The notes under the pieces are model-generated. The model worked only from the letters and a program-made list of their open reading frames with translations, ran no database searches and was not told the DNA's origin. Source: Desmonostoc muscorum LEGE 12446 (GTDB taxonomy: Bacteria; Cyanobacteriota; Cyanobacteriia; Cyanobacteriales; Nostocaceae). From it: a DNA stretch of 64,000 nt. Position numbers and translations under genes: made by a program. Positions 52,560 through 62,137 of the stretch are shown here, piece after piece. The DNA lies in the NCBI RefSeq assembly GCF_015207005.2, contig NZ_JADEXS020000001.1:1798001-1862000 (forward strand), written 5' to 3'. The stretch's first letter is position 1, and each line of letters opens with the position of its first letter.

Positions 52560-54748
52560 GATGGTTGAGTCGATGGGGGATATTATTCCCCGCACCTCTC
52601 AGTTAGATCCGTGCGTACCCGTTTCCGTGTACACGGCTCCCGATGTTCTCAGCTTTCGCTTTTGCTCATGTGCTTGTAATCGTGGCAACTCTCGTGAATT
52701 GCTTCCAGATTATTTTTCTTCCAGTTGGCGTGATTTTCGTCGATGTGATGCAGATGAATCCGTTCCTCATCGATGAACTTTAAGCCGCAAGAGGCACATC
52801 TATGGTTTTGCTTCTTAAGAGCAAAAGAAGTTTCGCCGTCATAGAGCTTACTTTTGCGTTCGCTCCAGTAGGCTGTATCTCCGTCATAGGGGGATTTTGT
52901 TCCTTTAACCATGACGTGGCTACTTTCGGAGTAGGAAACTGCTGGGAATGCTTTGTCTAGTAATTTCTTGCTAGCGTAGCGATTTTTCTTGGCTTCCTTG
53001 TTGAATACCGTATAAGCTCTTTTTTTGATGTGGTATAACGAGTTTCTAGACCCGTCCATCTTGCAGAACTTATGGTAATTTCTCCAACCTCTTACTACCG
53101 GGGCTAATTTCTCAGCCTTTGTGGTAGCACCATAATTCGAGTTGTTGACGATGTGTTTTACTTTCTTACGGAATGCTTTGAAGTTGTCCACTGAGGGAAT
53201 GCTTCTAAACTTTCCGTTTTTCTGGACTTTAAAGTGCCAGCCGAGGAAATCAAACCCATCTGTCGCGGCGGTAACTTTGGTTTTCTTTTGGCTTACATTC
53301 ATTCCGCGTTTGCGGAGGAACTCGCTGATTTTCTCAAGTATCTCTATCGCATTATCTTCGGGTCGGAGTATAATAACCATGTCATCCGCGTATCGGATTG
53401 ATGGCTCGTTGATTTGCCCGTTGGCTCTGTATCTGTGGATACTTTCAACCCCGTTGAGTGCGATGTTTGCTAATAGTGGGCTGACTACTCCCCCTTGAGG
53501 TGTACCCTGTTCGGGGAATTCTGGGTTTACTCCTGCCTTGAGGCATCGGTATATTCCGAGTTTTAAGCCTTTGGGGGCGATGAGTTCGTCCATTATTGCT
53601 GAGTGGTTAATCCTATCGAAGCATTTTTCGATATCGAGTTCTATAACTCGTTTCTCTGTTCCATTGCAGGAAGAGCGTAGGTTATTGTAGATGTACCGTT
53701 GTGCATCGTGAGCAGAGCGCCCTGTTCTGAACCCGTAGCTCCTGGCGTGGAAAGTGGCTTCGTGTGCTGGTTCTAGTGCATATTTTGCAAGGCATTGCCA
53801 AGCTCTATCCGCTATGGTTGGTATTTTAAGCATTCTGGTAGTCCCGTCCTTTTTGGGGATGGGGATTTCCCTTAGTCCTTGATGCTTCCAATTTCCACTA
53901 TTCATTTTCAGTAATTCTTCAAGGTTGAAGCGTTCCTCAAATGACAGGGATTTCTTACCATCAATACCCGCCGTTTTTTTACCAGCGTTTAGCTGAGATA
54001 CAAGTCTAATTGCAAGAAATCGAGCCGAGGTGGATTTAAAAATAAGCTTTTGGAGAAACCTAGCTTTCCGTTTGTCTCCAACTTGAACCGCTTTAAATAC
54101 GCGCTTTTGAAGGCGGAAAAGATTTCGGCGGAATTTCTTCCACGGTAAGGCTTTCCAAGATTCACTAGTATGTCTACTGTGTCTAATCATTTTCTCTTCT
54201 AGAGTTTGTATTTTCTGAACACCTCAGACCAATTACGGTCTGTCCTACCCGAATTGTGAGAGTTCCGCTTCTCGTCTAGCCTACTTGGGGAACGAAAGCC
54301 CCAGGACTCACAAATCGTTTTTATTCGTTCCCTCGGAGAGATTGATTGTTCCGTTAGATGTAGCCAATTTGACCGTTGGATTCCCTAGACTCTTGCCGTT
54401 ATTGGCGATATTACGGCGGGAATTGGCTCCAACGAAGTCAGGGATTTTAGTGTTGCGCCCTGCTCTACGATGGGTCACTTTTTGAGGCTCTGTTTCATCA
54501 TAGGAACTCCCTATTAGCGCCAGTGTCAACCCGCAACGGTCGTCTGATTGCGCCCTGTTCCCAGCTTCACTCTACAAGAACCGAGCTTGTTCGGTGTGGG
54601 CAGATAAGGAGTCAATTCTGAGTCTGAATGGCAAGGCTTACACTTGCATCTGACCGAGAGTTCAGCCTTTAGTGACAGTAATCTGCTGTCGGGCTGGCTT
54701 AGTTATGTGCGGACTGACTACCGTGATTCACTAAGCAACGAATCGCAC
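52560..54748 (-). mobile_element. group II intron with reverse transcriptase, antisense to host gene
   Basis: On the minus strand the element begins GTGCGATTC at 54748 (the GUGYG-type 5' end). It carries an intron-encoded protein and then domain V at 52606-52639, a 34-nt hairpin GAGCCGTGTAC..GAAA..GTACGCACGGATC, and domain VI, ending near 52560 after CAACCAT. The 3' boundary is uncertain by one base: CAACCAT at 52561 looks best for the intron, while 52560 restores the host frame. The RNA core and the protein both look intact, so it may still move. Confidence 0.85.
52649..54190 (-). CDS. ltrA: group II intron-encoded reverse transcriptase/maturase with HNH
   Basis: A 513-residue protein. Reverse transcriptase blocks are in order: REIPIPKKDGTTRML (107-121), IELDIEKCFDRI (183-194, Asp186), GTPQGGVVSPLLANI (229-243) and YADD (267-270). 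A maturase X region follows (about 330-400, with VVRGWRNYHKF), and the C-terminal HNH endonuclease shows CASCGLKF, LHHIDENHANW and CHDYKH. Complete, and it ends ten bases before domain V. It supports splicing and reverse splicing into DNA targets. Confidence 0.93.
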   Translation of the reverse strand: MIRHSRHTSESWKALPWKKFRRNLFRLQKRVFKAVQVGDKRKARFLQKLIFKSTSARFLAIRLVSQLNAGKKTAGIDGKKSLSFEERFNLEELLKMNSGNWKHQGLREIPIPKKDGTTRMLKIPTIADRAWQCLAKYALEPAHEATFHARSYGFRTGRSAHDAQRYIYNNLRSSCNGTEKRVIELDIEKCFDRINHSAIMDELIAPKGLKLGIYRCLKAGVNPEFPEQGTPQGGVVSPLLANIALNGVESIHRYRANGQINEPSIRYADDMVIILRPEDNAIEILEKISEFLRKRGMNVSQKKTKVTAATDGFDFLGWHFKVQKNGKFRSIPSVDNFKAFRKKVKHIVNNSNYGATTKAEKLAPVVRGWRNYHKFCKMDGSRNSLYHIKKRAYTVFNKEAKKNRYASKKLLDKAFPAVSYSESSHVMVKGTKSPYDGDTAYWSERKSKLYDGETSFALKKQNHRCASCGLKFIDEERIHLHHIDENHANWKKNNLEAIHESCHDYKHMSKSES

Positions 54749-56311
54749 ATCGCCTCTGTACCACGACATACTGGGGGCGGATAGTCAGCTAGCAAATCCC
54801 CAAGGTGGTGTTAGCTTGGCTCGTCCGCAATACGCTACCTTTTTGAACTCCATCGACACCAACGTGCTTCCATACGTTGAGCGTTACAAACGCGATGGCA
54901 CTTTAGAGGGAACTGGTATTCCCCTTAGCCCAATTATTCCTGTTGTTAGTAATTTACAATTCAACGGCACAGCTGGAGGAAATAACAGTTCTTACAGCAC
55001 AGGCGGTACTTTGAGCTTTGACAGCAATCTTGCAGGCACTTACGAACTCATTATCAGCCGAGACGGCAGCAATTTTGATCCCACTAACTCGCAAAACCGA
55101 CTTTTGCGAGGAATTATGCCTACCACGGGACAGCAAGCAATTAATTGGGATGGTAAAGATAACAGTGACAATTATTTTCCGGTTGGCAATAATTACAAAG
55201 TTCGTGTCAGAACTTATGGAGGTGAATATCACTTTCCCTTGCTAGACGCGGAAAACAATTTTACTGGTGGTCCTACCATTACAATGCTGAATGCCTCTAA
55301 TCCTATAGGCAACACCAGAGGATTTTATGACGATCGCGGTTATAAAACAATCGGTGGTACTCAAATTGGTACAACTGGTCAAGTACTCTGTGGGATTAAT
55401 CCACCAAACCCAGCTTTTAGCGACCCAATTAACGGTTTTGACACTGCTAGCGATAACCGGAAATTTGGTCAGTCTGGTAACGCTGGTAATGCTGGGACAT
55501 CATGCAACGGCTCTTTTGGAGATACTAAAGGGTTGGATTTATGGACTTATTATCCTGGTGTAAGTGAACCAGCTACATTCAACATTATTAATACTGTGAA
55601 TGCAAAGCTGTTGTTAGTCAAACGCATCACCCGCATCAATAATCAAGATTTAACTGACATAGTAGATGGTCGTAGCGACGTGGCGATAAATGCTGCCAAC
55701 TATACACCAGAACCTTACGCTTCTGATGATAACGATGCAAAATGGCCTGCTGGTTATCTGCGGGGAGTAATCAATGCTGGAACTGTGAAGCCAGGAGATG
55801 AGTTGGAATACACTATCTACTTTCTTTCCAAGGGACCGAATGATGCTACTAACGTTAAATTCTGCGACTTAGTTCCTAGTAATGCTACTTTTATTCCCAC
55901 TGCTTTTGATGGTAATGCACCCAGTGATGGCGGCTTACCAGCAGCAAATCAAGGTATTGCCCTTGCAGTTAGTTCTAGTACTCCCACAGTTTACCTGAGC
56001 GATGTTGCAGATGGCGATCGCGGACGTTTTTATCCTGCTAACGAGTCAGCTCCATCATCCTGCGGTACAAACACCAATGGCGCTGTAGTGGTGAATATCA
56101 CCCGCAGTCCAGATTTACCGACTCTAGTCAAAGATGTTTACGGCTTTGTCCGCTTCCGCGCCAAGGTGAAATAAGAAAAAGTTAGGAGTGAGGAGTTAAA
56201 AGTTAGGAGTTACGAATCATCTAACCTCACCCTCAATCCCTCTCCGATATATTGGAGAGGGATCGTGAGACAGGATGAAGTTTTGCATTTTATTTAATCC
56301 ACGTTCCTTAC

Positions 56312-56572
56312 TCACCCGCCGCTAACTGGGGGAATTAACACAACTTCATCGCCATCTTGTAGGAGGGTATCTGGTTCGACAAATATGAGATTAATCCCAA
56401 AGCGGGTGATGTTCCGCCATTGGGAGAGTTCCGGGTGTTCGACTATGAGGCGATCGCATACAGCCCCAACCGGCGTACCATTAGGAAATTCCAGTAGTAA
56501 TTCTGAAACCTGAAAGGCCTCTTGATAAGCGGCGAACAATTTGACGGTAACGGTGATTGCAGATTTAGACAT
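56312..56572 (-). CDS. MoaD/ThiS-family sulfur carrier protein
   Basis: An 86-residue ubiquitin-like protein ending in PPVSGG; the terminal Gly-Gly is the thiocarboxylate-forming end of MoaD/ThiS proteins used in molybdopterin or thiamine synthesis. VTVKLFAAYQEAF and DGDEVVLIPPVSGG match the family. I place the start at ATG 56572 (MSKSAIT) because the longer frame adds 15 residues outside the fold. No moaE or thiG is nearby, so which pathway it serves is open. Confidence 0.85.
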   Translation of the reverse strand: MSKSAITVTVKLFAAYQEAFQVSELLLEFPNGTPVGAVCDRLIVEHPELSQWRNITRFGINLIFVEPDTLLQDGDEVVLIPPVSGG

Positions 56573-56683
56573 ACTAAATGCTTTGGCAGCGCCAGCAAGT
56601 ACTTTAATGCTTGACAAGCACCCTGAATTCTTGAAATTTATTATACATTACTAAGCAGGTGGGCACAAATAAACGTCGAATAA

Positions 56684-56800
56684 TACAGCAGAATTCAGAA
56701 TGGGCTGCGCCCCGCTGCGCTAACCGGAGTCAGAATTCAGAATGAGAATAGGCTCAGAGCCTCTAGGTGCTGTACTTCGCGGTTCTTGAAATCTGCTGTA
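56684..56800. repeat. MITE-like element, family tacagcag (copy 2)
   Basis: Starts TACAGCAGAATTCAG and ends AAATCTGCTGTA; the interior GGGCTGCGCCCCGCTGCGC matches the copy at 894-1021. It overlaps the alternative kinase start at 56786, arguing against that start. Confidence 0.65.
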
Positions 56801-56830
56801 TTGCCACACTCAAGTAATACCCTTAGCTCT

Positions 56831-59209
56831 ATGAGTTATTGCCTCAATCCCAAGTGTCCAAATCCTGCCGATTTAATGAATGCCAATGGTAACATTTTTT
56901 GCCGTAACTGTGGGGAAAACTTGTTACTAAAAAACAAGTACCGACTAATTAAATTATTGGGTAGTGGAGGCTTTTCTCGAACTTTTGAAGTAGAAGATAA
57001 CGGAATCAAAAAAGTCCTCAAGGTTTTGAATTTATCTTTATTTAGCGATGACGACAAAAAATCTAAGATAGTTGATTTATTTAAGCGAGAAGCTGAGGTG
57101 TTAATTCGCTTAAATAATTCAGGAATTCCTCAAGTTGAGCCAGATGGATATTTTGAATTGAACTTTCCAAATTGCCCAGAGCCATTATACTGCTTGGTAA
57201 TGGAAAAAATTGAGGGTTTAAATTTACAACAATGGTTAAAAAATCGAGATCATAAACCCATCACACCGGAACTAGCGATCGCTTATTTAAAACAAATACT
57301 AGAAATTTTAGATCGAGTCCACGCTCAGGGGTATTTTCATCGGGATATTAAACCAGCAAACATCATGGTCAAACCAGATGGAAAACTTGTGTTAATTGAC
57401 TTTGGAGCGGTACGCGATTTAGCACAAACTTATGTGCAGCAACAAAATGAAAATACCATAGTTGGTACACTAGGTTACTCATCACCCGAACAAATGAAAG
57501 GCACAGTAGTAAAGCAATCAGATTTTTTTGCTTTAGGACGAACTTTTGTGCATTTACTAACTGGAAAGCTGCCATTGAATCTGGAAGAAGATCACCAAAC
57601 AGGTAAGTTAATTTGGCGTGACCAAGTTTCATTTCACTCCAATTATTGGAGAAATTGGTTAGATAAATTGAGATGGCGATCGCTTTTCGATTTGCTCGAT
57701 GAAATGATGGAGCCATACTGGAAAAATCGCCCAGAAAATACTCAAATAATTTTACGACGCCTGAATCGTCCAATTACCTTACCACGTATTTCACCTTGGG
57801 TAGCTGGTACGGCTATTTTATTGGGAGTTGGATTACCTAGCAGTTATTGGTATTTAAACGGAGTAAATGGATGTTCAAAAATTTGGCTGAGGACTTTTCC
57901 TCTAGAGGATAGTATCAGTTGTGGTGAAGAAATTCTGTTACCAAATATCAATATGACAGTAACAGAAAAAGAACGAGGAGTAAAGGCGATCGCCGCGGGT
58001 AAATACCAAGATGCGATTACTTGGTTAGAGAAGGCTTGGCAAAAAGATCGTGACCCGGAAACCTTGATTTATCTTAATAACAGCCGCCTAGAAGTTGAAA
58101 AATTTAAAGCCTACACTATCGCTGTTGTAGCTCCTATCAGCAATAATAATGACAATATATACTCCAGCCAAGAAATATTGCGTGGTGTTGCACAAGCACA
58201 AGATGAATTTAATCAAAAATCCAAAACAAAAAACATAGGTTTAAAAGTATTGATTGCTAGTGATAATAATCAAATTGAAGATGCTCAAAAAATAGCAGAT
58301 AAATTAGGCAAAACCCATGATATTTTAGCTGTTATTGGTCATTTTAGAAGTGATACAACCTTAGAAGCTATCAAAATTTATCAACAACAGCAACTCTTAT
58401 TAATTTCTGCTACAGCCACATCAGAATCTCTATCTACATCTTGTAAATTCAATTATCCTAATTGTTTTTTTCGTGTTGTTCCTAGCAACCGTGTTATTGC
58501 CGAAACTTTAGCTAACTATCTGAAAAAACAAAATAAATTACAAGCTGTAATATTTTTTAATCCCAACAATAATTATAGTAAATCTCTGCAAGCACAAATG
58601 AAAGGTAGACTTTCTGAATTAGGTGGAAAAGTATTAGCAGATATCCCTTTTGATAACAATATAGAATCTACTATAAATAAAGTTAAACAACAGAAAGCAA
58701 ATGTAATTATTTTATTCCCAACTACCGATGGTCTAACCTCTGATTCCGCAGTTCAGGTAATTGAATATGCGAAGAAAAATAAATATTTAGTAGTCGGTGG
58801 AGATAGTCTAGATAATAATAAGCTTCTCAAAGCATTAGTAAGCAATCAAGCAGGTGCAGTAGTGGCTATACCTTGGCATTCGAGAAGTAATTTAAATCGA
58901 GATTTTCCGAAACAAGTAGAGAAAACTTGGGGGAAAATAGGGAATTGGCACACTGCATTATCTTACGATGCAACTCGTGTATTACTAGCAGCTTTAGAAA
59001 AAATACCATCACCCAGTCGTGAAAATGTGCAGCAAGCGATCGCTGAGACTAATTTTAAAGCAACTGGTGCCACCGGCGTAATTTCTTTTAAACCAAATGG
59101 CGATCGGCAACAGGATAATATTCATTTAGTCAAAGTTGTACAAAATCCCAATACAGGACAAATAGAATTTCTACCTTTGAATTTATCAAAGCAATTTCCA
59201 GGTGATTAA
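56831..59209 (+). CDS. Ser/Thr protein kinase fused to periplasmic-binding-type domain
   Basis: A 792-residue receptor-like kinase. An N-terminal zinc ribbon (C4, C9, C24, C27) precedes a complete kinase domain (about 36-300): GSGGFSRTF glycine loop, Lys64, HRDIKPANIM (170-179), DFGAVRDL (from Asp190), GYSSPEQ. One membrane helix (about 320-340) leads to an extracytoplasmic part with a short repeat (ITWLEKAWQ) and a type I periplasmic-binding fold (from about 425; VVAPIS, QEILRGVAQAQDEFN, AVIGHFRSD, ISATATS), as in branched amino acid or urea receptors. It could phosphorylate cytosolic targets on ligand binding. The start at 56831 avoids the MITE. Confidence 0.88.
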   Translation: MSYCLNPKCPNPADLMNANGNIFCRNCGENLLLKNKYRLIKLLGSGGFSRTFEVEDNGIKKVLKVLNLSLFSDDDKKSKIVDLFKREAEVLIRLNNSGIPQVEPDGYFELNFPNCPEPLYCLVMEKIEGLNLQQWLKNRDHKPITPELAIAYLKQILEILDRVHAQGYFHRDIKPANIMVKPDGKLVLIDFGAVRDLAQTYVQQQNENTIVGTLGYSSPEQMKGTVVKQSDFFALGRTFVHLLTGKLPLNLEEDHQTGKLIWRDQVSFHSNYWRNWLDKLRWRSLFDLLDEMMEPYWKNRPENTQIILRRLNRPITLPRISPWVAGTAILLGVGLPSSYWYLNGVNGCSKIWLRTFPLEDSISCGEEILLPNINMTVTEKERGVKAIAAGKYQDAITWLEKAWQKDRDPETLIYLNNSRLEVEKFKAYTIAVVAPISNNNDNIYSSQEILRGVAQAQDEFNQKSKTKNIGLKVLIASDNNQIEDAQKIADKLGKTHDILAVIGHFRSDTTLEAIKIYQQQQLLLISATATSESLSTSCKFNYPNCFFRVVPSNRVIAETLANYLKKQNKLQAVIFFNPNNNYSKSLQAQMKGRLSELGGKVLADIPFDNNIESTINKVKQQKANVIILFPTTDGLTSDSAVQVIEYAKKNKYLVVGGDSLDNNKLLKALVSNQAGAVVAIPWHSRSNLNRDFPKQVEKTWGKIGNWHTALSYDATRVLLAALEKIPSPSRENVQQAIAETNFKATGATGVISFKPNGDRQQDNIHLVKVVQNPNTGQIEFLPLNLSKQFPGD

Positions 59210-59601
59210 ATTCTAGGTTATTGGCAACCTGAGATTCATAAAACAGCAGATTGCAAATTTAAACTGCTGGAATTTTCTTCCAAATATTTGATCCAATCAG
59301 GATGTGAAATAATAGTCATAATTAAATAATTATTAAAGTTTGTGTGAAAAATAGGTGGTATTTTATGCAATTACAAACACAAAATGGTGTGTTACGGAAG
59401 CCTTAACACACCCTACAATACCTAATACCATTTCCAAAAATCTTTGCAACACATGAATCGATTGTAGGGGCGTACAGCTGTACGCCCCTACCTATGTATC
59501 TGTATCAGGTATTTCGTGAAATGGTATAACCTTGTTCAAAAATCAAACGGATTGCTATAGATTATTTGGCTTGGTTATCAAACTCTTCTGAATCCGTTAT
59601 A
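59210..59601. other. repeat-rich intergenic region
   Basis: About 390 bases between convergent genes. After an AACAGCAGATTGC / AAACTGCTGG pair (59240-59270) comes the fragment GGTGTGTTACGGAAGCCTTA (about 59385), then the MITE-like element at 59423-59528. Confidence 0.5.
59423..59528. repeat. MITE-like element, family taccaatt (copy 3)
   Basis: Ends TAATACCATTTCC and, inverted, ATACCATTTCACG, with a perfect core palindrome TAGGGGCGTACAGCTGTACGCCCCTA. It belongs with the copies at 8806-8910 and 45709-45828. Confidence 0.7.
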
Positions 59602-59976
59602 TCAATCATCTATGCGTAGCAGCTTGCGATAAAACGCTTGTGAAAAATCGGTGGCACGATAACGTTTATAGTTTTCGATAAGTTCAATTAAAAAATTAAT
59701 AAACTCGAAACTGGCCATCATCAATTCGTAACTCAGTTCAGCATTACCATCAAACTGTACTCGGCAACGGGTTAAATCTGAAGGTAGAGTAGCAACATTC
59801 CAGGAAGCGACAAAAGGGACATGCTCACTAGCTTCTATCTTTCGGTGTCCCTCTAAAACCCCTTTTTGATAAAGACTCATAGCATAGGGTAAAAAATTCC
59901 TCTTAGCGCCCTGAACGTAAGGTAAGTAAACGCTGGCTTGTTGTTGAGTGGCAGGCTGGAGTTGCTCAATAGACAT
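59602..59976 (-). CDS. conserved hypothetical protein
   Basis: A 124-residue soluble protein (SVYLPYVQGAKRNFLPYAMSLYQKGVLEGHRK, then a beta segment RCRVQFDGNAELSYELMMASFEFINFLIELI and a basic C-terminal helix). No signal peptide or known motif. Real-gene composition; I do not recognise its family. Confidence 0.6.
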   Translation of the reverse strand: MSIEQLQPATQQQASVYLPYVQGAKRNFLPYAMSLYQKGVLEGHRKIEASEHVPFVASWNVATLPSDLTRCRVQFDGNAELSYELMMASFEFINFLIELIENYKRYRATDFSQAFYRKLLRIDD

Positions 59977-60594
59977 TGTTAAATATTCCTCAAGTTAGTT
60001 GGCAACTGGCGATAGGCTCTTAGTAGTATTCCCAAAAAATCTGTCTAAGGCACATAGTGGGGAGTGGGGAGTGGGGAGTGGGGAGATAAGGGAGATGAGG
60101 GGAACGCGGGGACGGGGGGAATAACTAATGACTAATGACCAATACCCAATAAATGAAGTTACTGCTAAGAAATATTAAAATTTCGGTTACAATAAGGCTG
60201 CATTAACTTTTATCGAAGTTGGGGGCAATACACTAAAAAATCCCTGCTTTCAAGTGGCGGTGGATACTGTTACTGTTATTGCTGTTTCTCCCAAGGACAA
60301 GGTGCTGCTAACTTGCTATCACTTCGCCTAAACTGGAGTCTCCGTTAGTGAAACTCCATACTTTACAAGCTTCCTGGCCAAGGGGCTATCAAAGGAATCA
60401 AGCCTGTGTATAAGAGTGGCAAATGTGGTTGATGCGAGGTCACTAAGCACAGTACCAGTGACAACAACGGTAGTCCCGGAAGCTCTTGGCTTAGGGATAG
60501 CGGGTATTACAGTTTGCCCATTCCGATTAATATCGGGAAAAGTAGTCAGGGATATTTTTCCGTAAAATTACTAACTGTAGACAAATAGTGGTTT
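59977..60594. other. intergenic region with possible degraded ORF
   Basis: A GGGGAGT/GAGATGAG repeat tract lies at about 60058-60120. Past it a frame reads PGQGAIKGIKPVYKSGKCG, a TGA (about 60429), then CEVTKHSTSDNNGSPGSSW and SGYYSLPIPINIGKSS up to a TAG at 60586. This may be a short decayed gene, but I cannot assign it. Confidence 0.35.
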
Positions 60595-62022
60595 TTGAAT
60601 CAAGCAACGCAACCTATGCCAGCGAATTCCTGGCCCGAAAAAGATTCTTATCAAGAGCTTGATCCACTCAACTCCTTGTTGTCTGACCTCTCAGTAGATG
60701 AGGAGTCTGTGTTAGAGACAGAAACTGTGTCTCTACCATCCCGGTTTCAAGGTCGTAGACGTAAAGCAGCTCTGGTCTTGACTATCGTCTGGAGTGGCAC
60801 GATCGCTCTACATTTAGTTTCTTGGGCATCCATATTTATACTAGGATTGACCACCGTTCTAGGCCTTCATGCTTTGGTGGTAGTGTTTACTAAACCTCGT
60901 CGCTATCCAAAAGAAATGCAGGGAGATTATCCCTATATATCTGTGTTAGTGGCTGCAAAAAATGAGGAAGCGGTAATTGCTAAATTAGCCCAAAATCTTT
61001 GTAATCTGGATTATCCAGATGGAAAATACGAAGTATGGGTAATTGACGATCGCAGTACCGATAATACCCCCCATTTATTAGCAGAACTACAGCAGAAATA
61101 TGACAAACTGAAAGTACTCACGCGCTCAGCAGACGCTAGTGGCGGTAAGTCTGGAGCTTTGAATCAAGTATTACCCCTGACCAAGGGCGAAATCATTGCT
61201 GTGTTTGATGCTGACGCCCAAGTGACACCAGATTTATTATCACAGGTAATACCTTTATTCCAAAGAGAAAACGTGGGGGCGGTGCAGGTGCGAAAAGCGA
61301 TCGCCAACGCCAAAGAAAATTTTTGGACTAAGGGTCAAATGGCGGAAATGGCACTTGATACCTGGTTTCAGCAACAGCGGACAGCCCTTGGTGGCATTGG
61401 CGAATTGCGGGGCAATGGTCAATTTGTCAGGCGTTCAGCCCTAGACAGCTGCGGTGGCTGGAATGAAGAAACCATTACCGATGACTTGGATTTAACAATC
61501 CGCTTACATTTGGAAAAATGGGATATTGAGTGTGTTTTCCATCCAGCAGTCCAAGAAGAAGGAGTGACAAAGGCAGTTGCACTCTGGCATCAGCGCAACC
61601 GTTGGGCAGAAGGCGGATATCAGCGCTACTTGGATTATTGGGATTTAATTCTCAAAAACCGCATGGGAGGGCGCAAAAGCTGGGACTTGCTGATTTTTAT
61701 GCTGATTATGTATATTTTGCCCACAGCAGCAGTACCAGATTTATTAATGGCGATCGCTCGTCATCGTCCACCAATGTTAAGTCCCATCACAAGCTTGTCT
61801 GTCACTATGTCAATGGTGGGCATGTTTACCGGCTTAAGGCGGATACGTCAAGATCAGAAATTCTCATTTTCTACGTATTTTATCTTAGTTCTACAGACTA
61901 TACGCGGCAGTTTATACATGTTGCATTGGCTAGTAGTCATGAGCAGTACTACCGCCCGGATGTCCGTCAGACCAAAGCGCCTGAAATGGGTGAAAACCTT
62001 GCATACGGGGAATGGGGAATAG
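60595..62022 (+). CDS. mgdA: GT2 glycosyltransferase, probable monoglucosyldiacylglycerol synthase
   Basis: A 475-residue membrane glycosyltransferase. Two N-terminal helices (about 57-95) are followed by a GT2 catalytic domain with VIDDRSTDNT, VFDADAQVTPD, the acceptor-site TDDLDLT and the processive-type HQRNRWAEGG (QxxRW). Several C-terminal membrane helices follow. Length and layout resemble the cyanobacterial enzyme making glucosyldiacylglycerol, the precursor of galactolipids; this is from memory of the family, not proven. It starts with TTG at 60595; ATG at 60616 (MPANSW) is a plausible alternative. It is convergent with dnaX. Confidence 0.65.
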   Translation: MNQATQPMPANSWPEKDSYQELDPLNSLLSDLSVDEESVLETETVSLPSRFQGRRRKAALVLTIVWSGTIALHLVSWASIFILGLTTVLGLHALVVVFTKPRRYPKEMQGDYPYISVLVAAKNEEAVIAKLAQNLCNLDYPDGKYEVWVIDDRSTDNTPHLLAELQQKYDKLKVLTRSADASGGKSGALNQVLPLTKGEIIAVFDADAQVTPDLLSQVIPLFQRENVGAVQVRKAIANAKENFWTKGQMAEMALDTWFQQQRTALGGIGELRGNGQFVRRSALDSCGGWNEETITDDLDLTIRLHLEKWDIECVFHPAVQEEGVTKAVALWHQRNRWAEGGYQRYLDYWDLILKNRMGGRKSWDLLIFMLIMYILPTAAVPDLLMAIARHRPPMLSPITSLSVTMSMVGMFTGLRRIRQDQKFSFSTYFILVLQTIRGSLYMLHWLVVMSSTTARMSVRPKRLKWVKTLHTGNGE

Positions 62023-62137
62023 GGACTGGGGACTGGGGACTGGGGACTGGGGATAAGGGAGATGAGGAAGTGTTGGGAGAATATAAAAAAGCTTCCCACA
62101 CCTCCCAATACCTAGTCCCCAGTCCCCAATCCCCAAT
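62023..62137. repeat. STRR inverted pair between convergent genes
   Basis: Heptads of GGGGACT (about 62025-62053) and the inverse CCCCAGT/CCCCAAT (about 62114-62136) flank a smaller inverted pair (TGTTGGGAG/CTCCCAATA). The whole stretch can fold into a long hairpin and may serve as a bidirectional terminator. Confidence 0.75.

Larger units (their letters stand above)
51697..56174 (+). pseudogene. DUF11-type surface protein gene split by antisense group II intron
   Basis: Exon parts 51697-52559 and 54749-56174 join to a continuous 762-residue frame across DSDGSPLYHDILGADSQL. The N-terminus has a signal peptide (LLTGLALSLCYLNFGIPSAQA) and beta-rich segments (YDIVFYGPDGG, VELRGTDPNGFVLYG). The C-terminal part has DUF11-type surface repeats (GDELEYTIYFLSKGPNDATNVKFCDLVP). 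The intron is in reverse orientation, so it cannot be removed from the gene's own mRNA; translation of the left part ends after about 71 intron-derived residues. The protein is probably lost unless the insertion is polymorphic in the population. Confidence 0.8.

Noticed and set aside
54285..54529. Overlapping frames on both strands inside the group II intron
   Set aside because: The region encodes the structured intron RNA (domains I-III); frames are incidental.
56786..56830. Earlier start for the receptor kinase
   Set aside because: It lies in and just after a MITE-like element end; the zinc ribbon begins right after the ATG at 56831.
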